A stretch of 64,000 nt of DNA. Source: Amanita rubescens (taxonomy: Eukaryota > Basidiomycota > Agaricomycetes > Agaricales > Amanitaceae). Of the stretch, positions 32,479-43,744 are shown one piece after another. Position numbers and translations under genes: made by a program. The stretch's first letter is position 1. Every line of letters begins with the position of its first letter. The notes below the pieces were generated by a model. The model was not told the origin of the DNA and did no database searches. It saw only the letters and a program-made list of their open reading frames with translations. The stretch lies in the NCBI GenBank assembly GCA_015039365.1, contig WION01000018.1, forward strand, positions 404,673 to 468,672, given 5' to 3'.

Positions 32479-33583
32479 TTACCCTTCATCGTCACTATTC
32501 CTCCCCTCGATCTCGTCATCACCACTTTCGGATGCGTCTGCGGCTCTGCTAGGTTTGTCCTCTGCGACCTCTGACGGAGCTTCGTCAATCTCCTCGCTGG
32601 AAGACTTGTCAACTTCACTGCCGTCGACTTCTCTTTCTCCTAACTCATCAACTCCCCGCATTTCTTCCTCCCATCCGTCTGGGACCTTTCCTTGCACCAA
32701 CCTTGCAACATGTTCCTGTACTAGCATACCTGCAACAACAGCCATTAATGAATTCAAAAACAGAATAAGAAATGAACGGACCAAGTGCCATTAACGCTGT
32801 ACCATCCATTACTTTGTACATGTCCTGTTGGTGTTTCTTTCGAACGTTGCGCCTGGTCTTTGCCAGGCCATATGACGTTTTTGTCATAGATGTGGATGCT
32901 TCAGAACTCTCTTGTTCACTGCTATGAGATTCCTCGTCCTCTTCGCTCTGCTGGACGTGGTTTCGCTTTCCCTTTTTTGCCGCGTATCTTAACCTTTCTC
33001 TGGCTTTTTTTCTATCCCTGTATGTTTTACCAAGGTCCAACAGCTCGTCTTGATCAGTGTAAAACGAGGCTGTGAAATAGTGTATAGATTTGAGGAGTTC
33101 CTGTCCAATGCGTTAGTACGTTGCCTAGAGGCCTAGTGAAAAACGACGCACGGAAGAAGGCGCCGGTAAAGAAGGCTTTCGAGTAGGTGTCGAGGTCGAG
33201 GAAGCATTATGAGAGATATCAAGAAAGTCCAAATTTTCGTCGAATCGTCGCCTCTTCTCGGTTCGGTGGTCCTTCTTTTGTGTTCGTTCTCTCTCGAGAA
33301 GGACCCACTCGTCCGTCTTTTCCACCTTCTGCTCTTCTTCTCCACCTCCAAGAGACACGTACTCTTGTCCATCATCTTCTTCCCGCCTGACATATCTTGT
33401 CTTGTTTGCCATTCCTAACCCTCCTGCATCCTTTGCTATCCAGTTGCCGTTTGCGTCCCTGATCGCAAATTGCTTTCTTTTAGGCACATGGTAGTTTTCG
33501 TCAGATTGCTGTACGCGCGTTCCGTCACGGTGTAAGCGAAGGGTGGCATAATCATAGATGGTGCTTAAGCGCTGATTTGCCAT
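32479..33583 (-). CDS. Highly charged, probably nuclear protein of unknown function
   Basis: Three exons, 33583-33152, 33100-32782 and 32729-32479, give 333 aa in frame. The first intron has a GTGCGT donor and a textbook TACTAAC branch site. The middle exon holds a conserved-looking core, ELLKSIHYFTASFYTD and MYKVMDGTALMALG joined across the second intron to MLVQEHVARLVQGKVPDGWE. The rest is rich in Lys/Arg clusters (KKARERLRYAAKKGKR) and acidic Ser/Glu/Asp tracts at the C-terminus. Composition suggests a nuclear or nucleolar protein. The core has the feel of a conserved fungal family, possibly of an RNA polymerase I factor type, but I cannot name it. Confidence 0.75.
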
Positions 33584-33736
33584 GAGACAGGGTTCGGACC
33601 TAAAGTGACGGGCCGGTGGCCCGGCGCTCGATCAGTTTAAGGCCGATCGCTAAGGCTATCGCCTCTATGCTTAATATTTAATCGTGGTGCAATATGATAT
33701 CCGAAAAGACGAGTAAGAGTCTGATAGAAAATAAGC

Positions 33737-34042
33737 CTAAGCGCCGTTTGCGTAGAATTCTCTCTGCTTCTTCTCTTCTTCTTCCTGCCTTTTCATTTCC
33801 TCCAATTCATGTTTCCACAACCTCCTACACTTCTCCCACATGATTGTCATCTCGCCTGGCTTCAACGTAGCCATCTTTTCGTCTATGCATTTTTTGCACG
33901 CGTGAGGCATATGGATAGCGTCTGGTTTTCCAAGGGTGAGGCAGCATCGAACGGGCTTTAGGCCACGGTATTTGTTGCAATACATAAATTCGACGTGGTA
34001 CAAGTGTCCACAGACGTAGCTTCGGGAAATAACGTGGCACAT
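33737..34042 (-). CDS. Small Cys/His-rich protein with basic coiled C-terminus
   Basis: 101 aa, single exon. The N-terminal half has spaced Cys/His (MCHVISRSYVCGHLYHVEFM, YCNK, CCLTLG, HACKKC), suggesting metal binding, and the C-terminal half is an amphipathic charged helix (WKHELEEMKRQEEEEKKQRE). The opening M-C-x-V-I-S-x-x-Y-x-C-G-H resembles short Cys-rich proteins common in filamentous fungi. Function unknown. Confidence 0.55.
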   Translation of the reverse strand: MCHVISRSYVCGHLYHVEFMYCNKYRGLKPVRCCLTLGKPDAIHMPHACKKCIDEKMATLKPGEMTIMWEKCRRLWKHELEEMKRQEEEEKKQREFYANGA

Positions 34043-35520
34043 TATGAGTTAGCGAGGCTGAAGGGGAGGGGAGACTTAGTCGGATAACGAGCATGAATGA
34101 TGGTGCTGGCTCACGGGTTAATAATAGGCGAGTAAAGTTGGCTGAGATAAACGATCGGATGTGGGCTGTGGATATTCTCCGCGAGCAGCGAGCATAATAT
34201 ATACTCTCCTCCTCCCGAACCCTGTTAGTCTGTGGCATGGCTAACGAAAGGAACCAAAAGATATCCGTTAACCCTGAGGCCTCGCAGGCGCATATTAAAA
34301 CGATGTCTTTGCTTCTTGACTTTCACCCTGAAGTAAGACTACCTCAGGGTCGCGAATCCTCGAGTTCTGATGTGGATAGCCACAAGAACAAACGTCACCT
34401 TGGCAAACGCATGCCGAACGGAAGAGTCGCTCATTGATCCGTAGCCGAAATTAATGGTACCCGTAGGTCAAAACAGTCGAGGACAAGAATAATACATGCG
34501 ACGGTGGCCACGCGAGTAGGGGAAGAACGTGGTTGTAATGCTTTGGCTGTCCACAATTTTTGAGCCGAGCTCACCTTGAAACGGGTTTGTGGGGCTTGCG
34601 GAACAAAGACAAAGCAGTGTCGAGAAGCTACTTCTGGATGGTACATGCTCTTCTGTCCAATCAAAGAAGGCATTTTTTAAATGAAAACTCTAGTGCTCGG
34701 ACCGGGCCATCCTGCAAGGCTATAAATATCCTAGTGGGTCCATGCCGCTTTTCAGAACGGAGTTCAGACGCTGTGGAGTCGGGGGATCCGAAAAAGAGTT
34801 TGAAGGTTTGAAACAAAGAGACCACCAGAGCATTACGCAAAGCTAACGTCCTTTTCAAAGTTGGGCGGTTCATTTCTCGATCGGCCAGCAGTACTGCGCA
34901 GCTTGGCGCGCCACCAAAAAAAAGAAATAGGTGCCTGCGAAGCTTCGCTGGGCAAGGGACCATGCACCTTCGGTGTTTATGCTTGCCTCTTCCGGACCGA
35001 TACGTCACCACGTGCCTGACCGAGGAGCCGCCAGCGATAGATCTAGAAATAATCATAAGCACAAATACGCCCCAGTGGAGGGGGTTCTATACTTATTCGC
35101 TACCGGTCATATGTTGCAAGAAAAGTCGTAACACATACTTTTCACTATCCTAATCCACACGTATGCAGACAATGTTAACAAGATTGGCAAGAAATTTGAT
35201 GCAGAGCTTCAGACCTGTGGGAAGGAGGGGACGGCCGCCAACTCAACGCTGAACTGCTGTGTATTGCTACGTGTTTCTTTCACGCTTAGATGTCAGTTTT
35301 GGAGAGAGGATCGTTCACGAGAGGAAAGGGGATATATTTGCTTGAGTAGGTCCTTGAGTCAAAATGGATGGGCGAAGCCCCGGAGGGACTCCCACTGGCC
35401 TGATGAGGAACGAGTTAGCGACGCGGTTTGTCGAGCCCACCAGTCTAGGAAGGAGGTACACTCACCCTGATTAATGGCCCGAGAGGGCAAAATCATCTGA
35501 AGGGTTGAATATACTTAGAG
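34043..35520. other. Gene-poor stretch
   Basis: Only short open frames. Around 35360-35450 the DNA is rich in small GC hairpins (GGGCGAAGCCC, GGAGGGACTCC), but I could not match it to an RNA family. Confidence 0.4.
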
Positions 35521-35523
35521 ATT

Positions 35524-35650
35524 AGACCGTCGTGCGATTACGGGGTATGGAGTGTGATTACAGGGTATGTTGGACCGCCGTGTAATTACGGGGTATAGAC
35601 CGCTGTGCGATTACAGGGTATGCTGGACCGCCGTGCGATTACGGGGTGAT
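35524..35650 (+). repeat. Minisatellite, about five units of 23-28 bp
   Basis: The core GATTAC(G/A)GGGTATG, with one AATTAC variant, repeats five times. It is usually preceded by GACCG(C/T)(C/T)GTG. Units alternate between ACGGGG and ACAGGG, suggesting a two-unit higher-order period. Confidence 0.85.
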
Positions 35651-35946
35651 GGATGTTCGGTGTTCTGCTTGTGTTGAGCCGGTACAACAGCCTCATGTAA
35701 CCGACTCCAGCCTCTCGCTCTCGTGACGCGCCATTAGAGCTGCTCGAGCAGCTTCCGGACCTTTTCGCGCTCGAGAATCAGCATGACGTGCTGCACGCAG
35801 CACTGCCAGCACAAATAACCTGCGTCAGGTCTCGCCGTCTCAAAGTGGCAGGGGAAGAAGAGAGGAAACCGTGGCACAGCCACTTTGCTACCTCACCAGA
35901 ACTACATTCTACGCCCTACCACTACATTATATTATATCAACTCTCT

Positions 35947-37683
35947 CTAATCTTTCCTCCTCTTTTTCTTTGGTGCCTCCGGTCCGACCTCACCGGACCG
36001 TTCGCCTCCTTCAGCGAGTGCAATCGTCTTCTGCACGGCCTGCTTACGCACTTTCTCCGGAACCCTTTCCCAATACACTTCTTCCCTCTTACCCGTGACA
36101 TTTTCAAGCACTATTGGCTTCACCTTCGATGACGGATCGACGGGCGTTCCCCTATCATCCAGCCCGTTCACTTGAATCAGTTGCTGCTTCGTAAAGTGAA
36201 GCACGACCGCATCGGCATGCGCAGGTGTAGACAGGCGAAGGTAACAGGAATCTACGCCCTTGTTGAAGTCGACATAGTCCAACCCGTCTTTTTTTAGTGT
36301 ACTTTCGCCCGAGGCTTCGTGTTGGAATATGGAAGAGAATAAGGCGCGTAAAGTCGTCTTGTTTGTCTCTGGATGTATGTTCCGAACGAAAACAAGACAT
36401 CCATATGGATAGGGCGCGTTGGGGGACAGAGGAATCGGCTTTGGTGGCAATTGAACAGCGGCATTAATAGAGTGTTGTTGTATATGCGCCTCCACAGCCT
36501 CCTCTTCCCGTTCACGTTTCCCAACTATTTGCATTTCCACCTGTCCATCTTCGTATTCGTTAATTTCCTGAATTAACCGAGCTCGATAATTCAAATACTC
36601 CTCCCTCAGCCGCTCCCAATCGGCCTTTTTAAGCGCCCGAAAACCGAACCTGGTCGCTTCTTTTGCAACCTCGAAGGTCGCCTTTGACCTTCGCCTTCGT
36701 AAATTGTGTCCGTTCCTCCTGCAGTGTTCCGATTCCATTGCCACTCCTTTGTCAGAAATTCTGCGTCCTCGACAGAGGCAAGTATAACCAAGCAAAAATC
36801 CTTGAAAGTCGGGGTATCTCCGGGCTTGTCTTGGTGGTGGGCTAGGAAGGGTAACTCCTTGTATGCGCGTCAGAGGGTGAATCGTCGAACCTCCAGGTAA
36901 GAGGTTCGCAATCAGGCGCAGTACACCGGGGATGCTCCGATACTGCGTAGGTATGCGTTCCTGAGGCAGATGAAAACGCGTTAATAGATAGCATATAAGC
37001 GCTGTAAAACGTACGCACAACATAAATCGTCCTTTCCTGCCAATCGTGTCTTGAATATGAAAGCTGTGCTGGAGTGCTTTCCCGCGTCCAATCCTTCCGA
37101 CATAGCTCGTATCCTCCTAAAGACTTGGAACCAGTCGAAGAACCACCCGCTCTTCGCCACCCATCCGACGGCTCTTCCAGTAATAACCGCACATCGATCA
37201 ATTCAGCCGCATATGCGCGCAAAGCTTTCACAGTCCCTACAAGGGCTGTGGTCTGCGGAAGAGACTAGTCCGAAAGACGGTAGCAGGCGCTTGAAGACGT
37301 CGTTAAGAGGGATATCTAGTGGATAGTTTAGAACGTCAATCATTTCACAGATGAGAAGACTTGCATGAGGCCGTCGACTCATCTTCCGCCTGCGCTGGAT
37401 CCAATGCCCTTCGCAATTGAGGATCTGACCACAACGCGTAATCCGATAAAGCAAGGCAGACTAGATGTGCGTAGTCATCATCAGTGACTTTCGACGTCCG
37501 TTGCTCAGTTGCTGTAGCTTTTCCCTTCCCCTTTCCTTCTCTTTGTATCGCGTCGGACACGTCTCTACTTGAAGAACCGTCCGCCTCTTCGGCTCGGCCA
37601 GGATCTAAGGGTTGGGCCTGAACATTTTGCTTTTTGGATGACGCTGCAACTTTGCGAGGAAGGAATGGGAAAGTTGAAGACAT
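35947..37683 (-). CDS. LARP7/Pof8-like RNA-binding protein, exon model uncertain
   Basis: Start Met 37683 (MSSTFPFLPRKVAASSKKQ). A La-motif-like region (YAHLVCLALSDYALWSDPQL, then PLDIPLNDVFKRLLPSF and VKALRAYAAELIDVRLLLEE) is followed by an RRM (ERTIYVERIPTQYRSIPGVL) and a C-terminal xRRM-like domain (PYPYGCLVFVRNIHPETNK, YVDFNKGVDSCYLRLSTP) ending YWERVPEKVRKQAV and a basic tail. LARP7/Pof8 proteins bind small RNAs; S. pombe Pof8 assembles telomerase. One intron is clear (donor after 37019). Two spots are awkward: near 37260 no intron joins the La segments in frame, and at a T5 run near 36795 the RRM beta-3 (LVILASVEDAEFL) lies in another frame although the long ORF stays open. It starts 83 bp downstream of HAM1 on the same strand. 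Confidence 0.65.
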
Positions 37684-37766
37684 GCGTCATCACGTGCTCA
37701 GCATCTTATTGGACGAGCGTGACGTGTGACGTAACGTAGTTAGACTCTACACCAAATATATCACGA

Positions 37767-38586
37767 CTATTGTACCGCCAGGAATTCCCGCAGTTTGGAA
37801 AGCGCTTTCGACCTATGTGACAGGCCATTTTTCTGATCTGAGGGCATTTCAGCATATCTAAAAAATTATTCGTTGAGTCCATTGTAACAGAGGGAAAGAG
37901 AAAAATCTAACGTTAGTCCCGTTCCAAGCGGCTCAAATATGGGATCCCAGCCAAATACTTTGGGCCCGCGTGCACTAACTATTGTACCTTCCGTTTTCCC
38001 CTCAAACAAGATAGGTTCAGTTCCTGCGCAGATCCTCGCGATCTATCCATATCTAGGCAAAAAACTGCGGTGCTCACCTGGACCAGCCGAGTACGCAAAA
38101 GTACATATGGCCGTGGCTTCTTTCGTGTCGAAACCGGCCAACATAGCATTCAGACCTTGATGACCGACGGACGTCAAAAAATGTTTGATGTAAGGACCAG
38201 GAAGACCATTCAGCGCCTTAAAACAAAGCGCAGTGTCTTCTGTCATACATGGACCGCCGATCTAAGTCATAGACTAATTAGCGTTGATCCGATTCCGTCA
38301 GTGTACACTTACGAGATCAGCGGCCGCGCGACACTTGGCTTTTGCCACTTCCTGCGTCGTTCCCTGAACCTCGGGGACTAAGACCGCAATAACCGACTGT
38401 GTGATTGGCAGATACGTGATTTGATAACATACCATCAAGGCCTTGGGCTTCAATTTCAACGTTGTACGGTGCGAGAATTTCATTCACTTCCCGAAGTTTG
38501 TTCGCATTGCCAGTAACAAAGACTAGCAAAAATGTCAGCCACGAATTTTCAAATCTGTTTTTTCATTTACCTAGCTTCTGAGGCAT
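37767..38586 (-). CDS. HAM1: Inosine triphosphate pyrophosphatase (ITPase)
   Basis: Hydrolyses ITP, dITP and XTP to monophosphates, cleaning the nucleotide pool in the cytosol. Six exons: 38586-38571, 38522-38433, 38377-38313, 38261-38078, 38023-37912 and 37857-37767. They sum to 558 nt (185 aa), the usual family length. Family signatures are [13 protein letters not shown] near the start, the [19 protein letters not shown] substrate-pocket segment, the FAYSAG strand, [10 protein letters not shown], and the C-terminal [19 protein letters not shown]. The first exon is only 16 nt and encodes MPQKL. Intact by inspection. Confidence 0.93.
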
Positions 38587-38993
38587 ATCTGGGTATCTTG
38601 TAGAGTTGGAGTCTGACTCAGCCGCGCACTAACGATGATGGTGACACATCTCTCGGAAATAGCCGAATGGTCCGTTGCCCGGAACCGAGCCGAAGGAGCA
38701 GCCAGCTTCTAGCTATACGTCAAACAAGCTTCCAACGAAACTCTGGTATCTGCAGCGAGCGCCGTTTTTTTGCGCGAAATACGAGTCTAGGAAGGTGGTT
38801 ACATGTCACGAACCCTCTCCTACCTCACTGCGGGCATCGGGGAGTTTCGGGGTCCTGTCAACCCGTTGCAATAATAAAGACCTGATGGGCAGGCCCAGCA
38901 GGGACAGCCTCTTACAACCAAACATCCCAAAAACGCATTAGCTGGCTTTCCCTCGATCAATATATACGCGCCTTCCCTGCAAGTGACATCCGC
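38587..38993. promoter_or_regulatory. Divergent promoter region between HAM1 and the thioesterase gene
   Basis: 407 bp between two divergent start codons. A TATATA word lies at 38960-38965, ~30 bp before the plus-strand ATG. No other element assigned. Confidence 0.45.
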
Positions 38994-39811
38994 ATGTCTA
39001 AACCTATACTGTCGGCCGACGTCCAACGGCGCTTCAGCTTCCTTCCTGAAGTGTACACTTTTGACCCGGCCACAGTACAAGGCAACGTATCCGACGACCT
39101 GAAGCGACTCGCTGCAAAGATTTATGCTCATTTTGTCGGCAAGGACAAGGAGATCGCCTTTGCGCCCTTGGTGGCGGATCGGACCAGATACACGACTATC
39201 AACGTGTATGGTGTGGAAGACGGAAAAGTGGTTGGCAAGGCATGGGCTGAATCGGTACATGAAGTGGTCGTAACCAAGGGTAAGTGATCGGGTATGACTC
39301 TCACAGGACGAAGGCGATTGAAACCCGAAATTACGCAGACATGTGCAATTCATTTGGAACACTGCACGGTGCTTGTGCCGCGCTTTTGCTCGAAGGGTTC
39401 GTTTCTAGTGCTTCCTTTATATATATCCGCAGACTTTATTTCTAAATAAATCAGGTGCACTTCCTCCGCCATTGTCATCCTCGGACTTGCCCTCGGCATA
39501 GATGCCACGGGCGTTAGTCAAGCAATGAATTACGTCTTCCACCATCCTGCTAAACTGTAAGTGATCCTGCCTCATTATCATCCAAAGTCTTATATCGACC
39601 GTCAGCGGACGAACACTGCGCCTTGTGGGCACCAGTCTGTCGTTCGACGGCCGGATCCGAACTTCAAGAGGAGAGGTGAGTCTTTGCGCTCGTATGCTAC
39701 AGCTCATAGGTTTTGACGGATTGAAAGATTTGGGATGGCGACACGCTTTGTATATCCTGCGTCCACTCATTGGTCCATATCGAAAGGACACCCGTGCGGA
39801 GCAAGCTATAA
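38994..39811 (+). CDS. HotDog-fold thioesterase family protein
   Basis: Five exons: 38994-39279, 39339-39396, 39455-39556, 39606-39675 and 39728-39811, totalling 600 nt (199 aa). The core reads MCNSFGTLHGACAALLLEG, matching the GTLHGG-type helix of PaaI/acyl-CoA thioesterases. It is followed by GIDATGVSQAMNYVF, a strand LRLVGTSLSFDGRIRTSRGE, and IWDGDTLCISCVHSL. The usual acidic catalytic residue after the helix is Glu in LLLEG rather than Asp. Likely hydrolyses an acyl-thioester; substrate unknown. The N-terminal ~95 residues are extra to the minimal fold. Confidence 0.75.
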
Positions 39812-40710
39812 CAAGATGCAGCAATCCGCCGATCCAAGAAATCACATTTTGCATTTGTACTCGACATATCTCCGGTTGATTAATTTCGCATCAGTCACAA
39901 GACCTATACCATGTTCACAATAACTACGTGCATTGTATATTATATCACTCTTGATCTAAACGCAGTTTTTGGGATGTCTATCCATCGCCTGCTCCATCAG
40001 TTCAGTCCAAATAATTTTTAAAAAGCGAGCCAGAAAGGGATAGTATTTTACTGCCTGTGTAAGACCAGCGATACCAATGGTGGGAAGAGTGCAAATCGGA
40101 ATTTTCGAAAATGTCTGCAAAGTGGGAAGGGAAGAAAGATCATCCCCATATGCATCGTCTTCAAGACCAGCCTCCGGATGGAGTAAAGGGAAACCGTGAA
40201 CGGGGGAGCGACGGCGTGTGCATTCGTGTGTAGGCCAATGTGAGCTTGGAAGACTCGTTTTCAGTTGCACCTGAGAGTTGTGCCAACCAAGTCTGACGGC
40301 TCGCCACGAGAAAACATCTCAGTGCAGATCGGATCCACGACAAAGATCACGAGGTGTAAAGCTGGGAAAATAACGTGCAACTGGAGGTACCAGCGAAACT
40401 GCATGTTGATCGCTAGAAAGGGACCCGGGGCTTGATTAGCTTGAATTGCTCCGTTTTAACTAGGCGTTTGTAGATTGTATGGAAGCCGATCATCTTCCCA
40501 GTAGAGACAAGCGTTGCACCAGGATAGGATTTGATCATAAACAACCGCTCCTATATGCAAGGATCCCAGAGTGAACACGCAGCGCGAGACAGTTTGTACA
40601 GATAAGGAATCACTGGCGGAACTATGCCTTCATTTGACGTAGCCATCCGCCAGGAAACAAATCGGGAGAGGTGATGATGGTGACGAACGGCGTACTTCTT
40701 CAAAAAGACC
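39812..40710. other. Stretch without a supported gene
   Basis: A minus-strand ORF (40270-39956, 104 codons) encodes LHPEAGLEDDAYGDDLSSLP and a hydrophobic-helical end (AVKYYPFLARFLKIIWTELM). It may be the 3' exon of a gene, but I find no convincing upstream exon. Confidence 0.35.
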
Positions 40711-40711
40711 G

Positions 40712-40797
40712 AGAGGAAAGCCGACATATTTGAATACCGACTCCCCTGACCCTGGGTGGTATCAAATCTATTCACCGGAGGCTGTAACACCAAAATG
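40712..40797. repeat. Direct repeat flanking the MGQYF gene, left copy
   Basis: Matches 42212-42312: shared GACATATTTGAATACCGACT, CCCCTG and GGGTGGTATCAAATCTATTC followed by ACCGGAGGCTGTAAC. Same orientation, 1.5 kb apart. The right copy carries ~15 bp extra in the middle. Confidence 0.85.
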
Positions 40798-41251
40798 CGC
40801 GAAGCAGGACCGCCTCCCGTGGCTGTAATTAGTATTACTCGAATAACTGCATTTTTTACATCCTGAGATTGGTGACTCTTGTTCTCTGAGCTCCATTTCG
40901 TCTTTGCTACCCGTTTGTGGACTGCGCACTGTCAATGGCTTCATGACGACACATAGGAAGCATGTGAACGTCCGCAGCATTAGGGAGAATTTAACACGAG
41001 AGACGCCAGTACCATGCCTGGCTCATCAGACTGGGGATAACTGCTCCTCGTCGCCGGGTTGCGCTATTACCGAGAATGTGACCATAGGCCCTAGATATAT
41101 GAGACGGCAAGCGCTCACAAACCGTGGACAGATAATAATATCACGACCGTGAGGATATGTCACGTGCTGCGGGAACGACCCAGACATTTCATTGTTCAAT
41201 TCCCACACTCTCTACTCTTAAACATTGCCTTCCTCTACGCATAACTGTACC

Positions 41252-41947
41252 ATGGGTCAGTACTTCCAGCTTATCAACATCGATCGCCGTGATACTCGGC
41301 ACGTGGGCAAGCTTGCCGAAGCTATCTTGGACTACCTTCCCTTACTCCAGTTATTACTTCGTCAAAAATCGCGAGACGATCCAGTCATCGGCGCTTGGGC
41401 TGGCCAACGCATCATCACAGCTGGAGACTATATGGTGGAGTGCCCCCCAGGGATGCTTACTGAGGCAGAACAAGCCGAATTCAATCAACTTCTAGATAGC
41501 GATGGGTACCTCCAAGAGACGCTTTACGAATTTGCTGAAAGAGAATTCAAAGACATTCCAGTCAGTCTCTTCGAAAGCAAATTGCCGCTCGAGCCGGAAA
41601 CAAATGACTATGTTTTGCGCAACTTATCTATGCATGTCTACATCCGGATCAATGATTTTAAGCGTATCTTGGATGAGAAGATACGCAACAAAAGGCTATC
41701 ACCCGATTTGGAATTTACCTTGGCCTCGTTACTCCTGATCAACACGTCTTGGTCGGAGGACCCAAGTTGTACCATTAGATGTTCTTTGGAGCTAGTCCCC
41801 GGTCCGTGGGCGGGAAATCGGTTCGATGTAACATCGATCATGGAGTTGGACTCGGAGGGCGACTTGTGGAAGGACGTTACCGAAGAACAAGTTGAAAAGG
41901 CTTTCACAATCGTAGTGGAGCATTTTTGTCGGCAAATCAACCATTGA
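41252..41947 (+). CDS. MGQYF-family protein of unknown function
   Basis: 231 aa, single exon. An in-frame Met 27 nt upstream exists, but the protein starting at 41252 (MGQYFQLINIDRRDTRHVGK) matches the typical opening of a family I remember as expanded in mushroom-forming fungi, usually with no assigned role. The rest is mixed alpha/beta with GAWAGQRIITAGDY and ELVPGPWAGNRFDVTSI motifs, and ends in a helical QVEKAFTIVVEHF segment. No signal peptide or membrane span. It is bracketed by direct repeats, so it may have been duplicated or moved as a block. Confidence 0.65.
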   Translation: MGQYFQLINIDRRDTRHVGKLAEAILDYLPLLQLLLRQKSRDDPVIGAWAGQRIITAGDYMVECPPGMLTEAEQAEFNQLLDSDGYLQETLYEFAEREFKDIPVSLFESKLPLEPETNDYVLRNLSMHVYIRINDFKRILDEKIRNKRLSPDLEFTLASLLLINTSWSEDPSCTIRCSLELVPGPWAGNRFDVTSIMELDSEGDLWKDVTEEQVEKAFTIVVEHFCRQINH

Positions 41948-42211
41948 TTTACCCCTAAGCTCAATATATGAATCTCAGTCTGTTAATATTTTTAAAGTTG
42001 TTACGGTGTATGAATTATTCATATGAATACTGGGCTCTATTCTATCTTGTTGGCTGTTCAGAGTCATTGATCACTTCAAATAAACGTTGTTGAGTTCAAA
42101 AATCAGCCTGAGATGGTAGTACTTCCAGAATTTGTAGTCTACCACCGTTGGTGTGTCTGCCGGAAATTGGAATCAGTAAAAAGCTCCGGAACTGGAGGGG
42201 GCCGAAGTGCA

Positions 42212-42312
42212 GAAAGACCGGGAGGGAAGCTGACATATTTGAATACCGACTCCCCTGGCTAGCCCTGACTCCCCCGGGTGGTATCAAATCTATTCACCGG
42301 AGGCTGTAACTA
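42212..42312. repeat. Direct repeat flanking the MGQYF gene, right copy
   Basis: Right partner of 40712-40797. The interval 41948-42384 contains nothing else that I can support. Confidence 0.85.
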
Positions 42313-42384
42313 AGGCGAATTCGAGTTATCATATACAACATCATGGATTTGGGATATCAGATACAAGTCTAAGGTTGCATACAT

Positions 42385-43250
42385 TTACATCTTTGCTTCG
42401 TCAACCCAACAAGTCACCAACGTCTTAATCAACGCAATGGCAGCCTCCATCCCCAGCTTAACATCTCCATCTTCACACGAATCCGGAACGTGGAAGAACA
42501 CCACGTTTCTATCTCGACCTTCCAACCATAACTGGGACATTGTGGTGTAGAAGATGAATTCGCAAAGATACCGTCCAGCGTCGTCAGAAATGCGCACATC
42601 CGTGTTAGGGGGTATGAATGATTCCCAGGTCGATAGAAAGTGATCGTTCGGGGGGTATGCAACCATCTTCCGGCTTGTAGCTATTGTCGAGACCGGGATC
42701 GCAGCCGATGGAGTAGGGCCTGGTCTTAAGAGCTCTGGAAACTCTTTCTCTCGCCACAACTTCTCTCCGTCATTTTCACCCGATCGGCCATCGATATCGG
42801 CCAGGAGATACAAGTCCCGATGTGCTTGTGTTTCTACGGAGTAGTACTCGCGGTATGATGCGATGCCCATGTGGATTATTATATCTGGATAGCGCCCAGC
42901 ATGGGAATGCGTAAAGTCTTTGATTATGGCAGGTACAGTTTCACGGACGACGGAGTAGGAGACGGGTATCGGGGAAGGGTGGACGTGGACAGATATGTTG
43001 CGGGAAGGGGCAGTTGCTGGGGTAGGGTTGGCAGCTGGGGGAAAGGTTATTGTGGATGGGAGGGAGGATGCAATGAGGAAGGATGCATTTACAGGATTGG
43101 TGTCGAATGGCTGATCCAAGGTTGTCAGTTCCCATGCTGGTCGAGGACTTAGTAGTAGGAACTTACCCCATAGCCTGTCACGAGCACAAGGATTTCATCA
43201 GATACCGCCGATGGTGATGAGGTGTCGATAGTTGGTCCTTGGTCTCCCAT
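42385..43250 (-). CDS. Pyroglutamyl-peptidase I-like protein (peptidase family C15)
   Basis: Two exons, 43250-43167 and 43110-42385, give 269 aa. The protein opens MGDQGPTIDTSS, then VLVTGYGPFDTNPVNASFLI, the family's first strand and GFGPF-x-NPS loop. Later it has PDIIIHMGIASYREYYSVET, the SDDAGRYLCEFIFYTTM segment that holds the nucleophile Cys, and FFHVP with the catalytic His. Family C15 enzymes remove N-terminal pyroglutamate from peptides in the cytosol. The fungal form is longer than the ~215-aa bacterial enzyme and I could not place the catalytic Glu, so activity is probable but not proven. Confidence 0.82.
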
Positions 43251-43744
43251 GATTGTTTAAGGACTCATCCAGTTCAGGAATAGTATAATGATAGGCGTTA
43301 TTAGTAAGCCCAATTGCAGCACCGTCGATAAATCATAGTCGAGGACAACGGTAAAAGTCTGGGACGGTCGAATCATGACGGGTAGCAGATGGACTTCATA
43401 CGGACAGCGCACCGGTAAAATCGTTCAAGCAGGAGGTCAATCAACATAAGTTACGTAATTAGTTCAACTTGAACACCTGACGGCCACGATGGAAAGCTAA
43501 CAGCATCTCGACTTTCTCCGCAGCCTGGGAAGCGGGAGCGTTCGACCGCAGGGAAGTAACGCCGTTATAGCGGCCTTCTGATGATATTTCCCCACCGAAG
43601 AATCCCGAAAATGACGTGAATGACAGGTCAAATGAACGCATGTGACGGACGGCGAGATAAACCAGCTACATATACGTAGAAGCAGCGCTTCAATGCCCTG
43701 TGTCAAGTCTCCAACTGTTACCACGACCACGGTTCCACCCCACG
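43251..43744. promoter_or_regulatory. Divergent spacer between the C15-like and aspzincin-like genes
   Basis: 494 bp between two divergent start codons. No element assigned with confidence. Confidence 0.4.

Noticed and set aside
35380..35450. CTGATGAG flanked by ACTGG and CCAGT, reminiscent of a hammerhead ribozyme core
   Set aside because: The second conserved core element (GAAA after stem II) and a credible stem II are absent, so the resemblance is probably chance.
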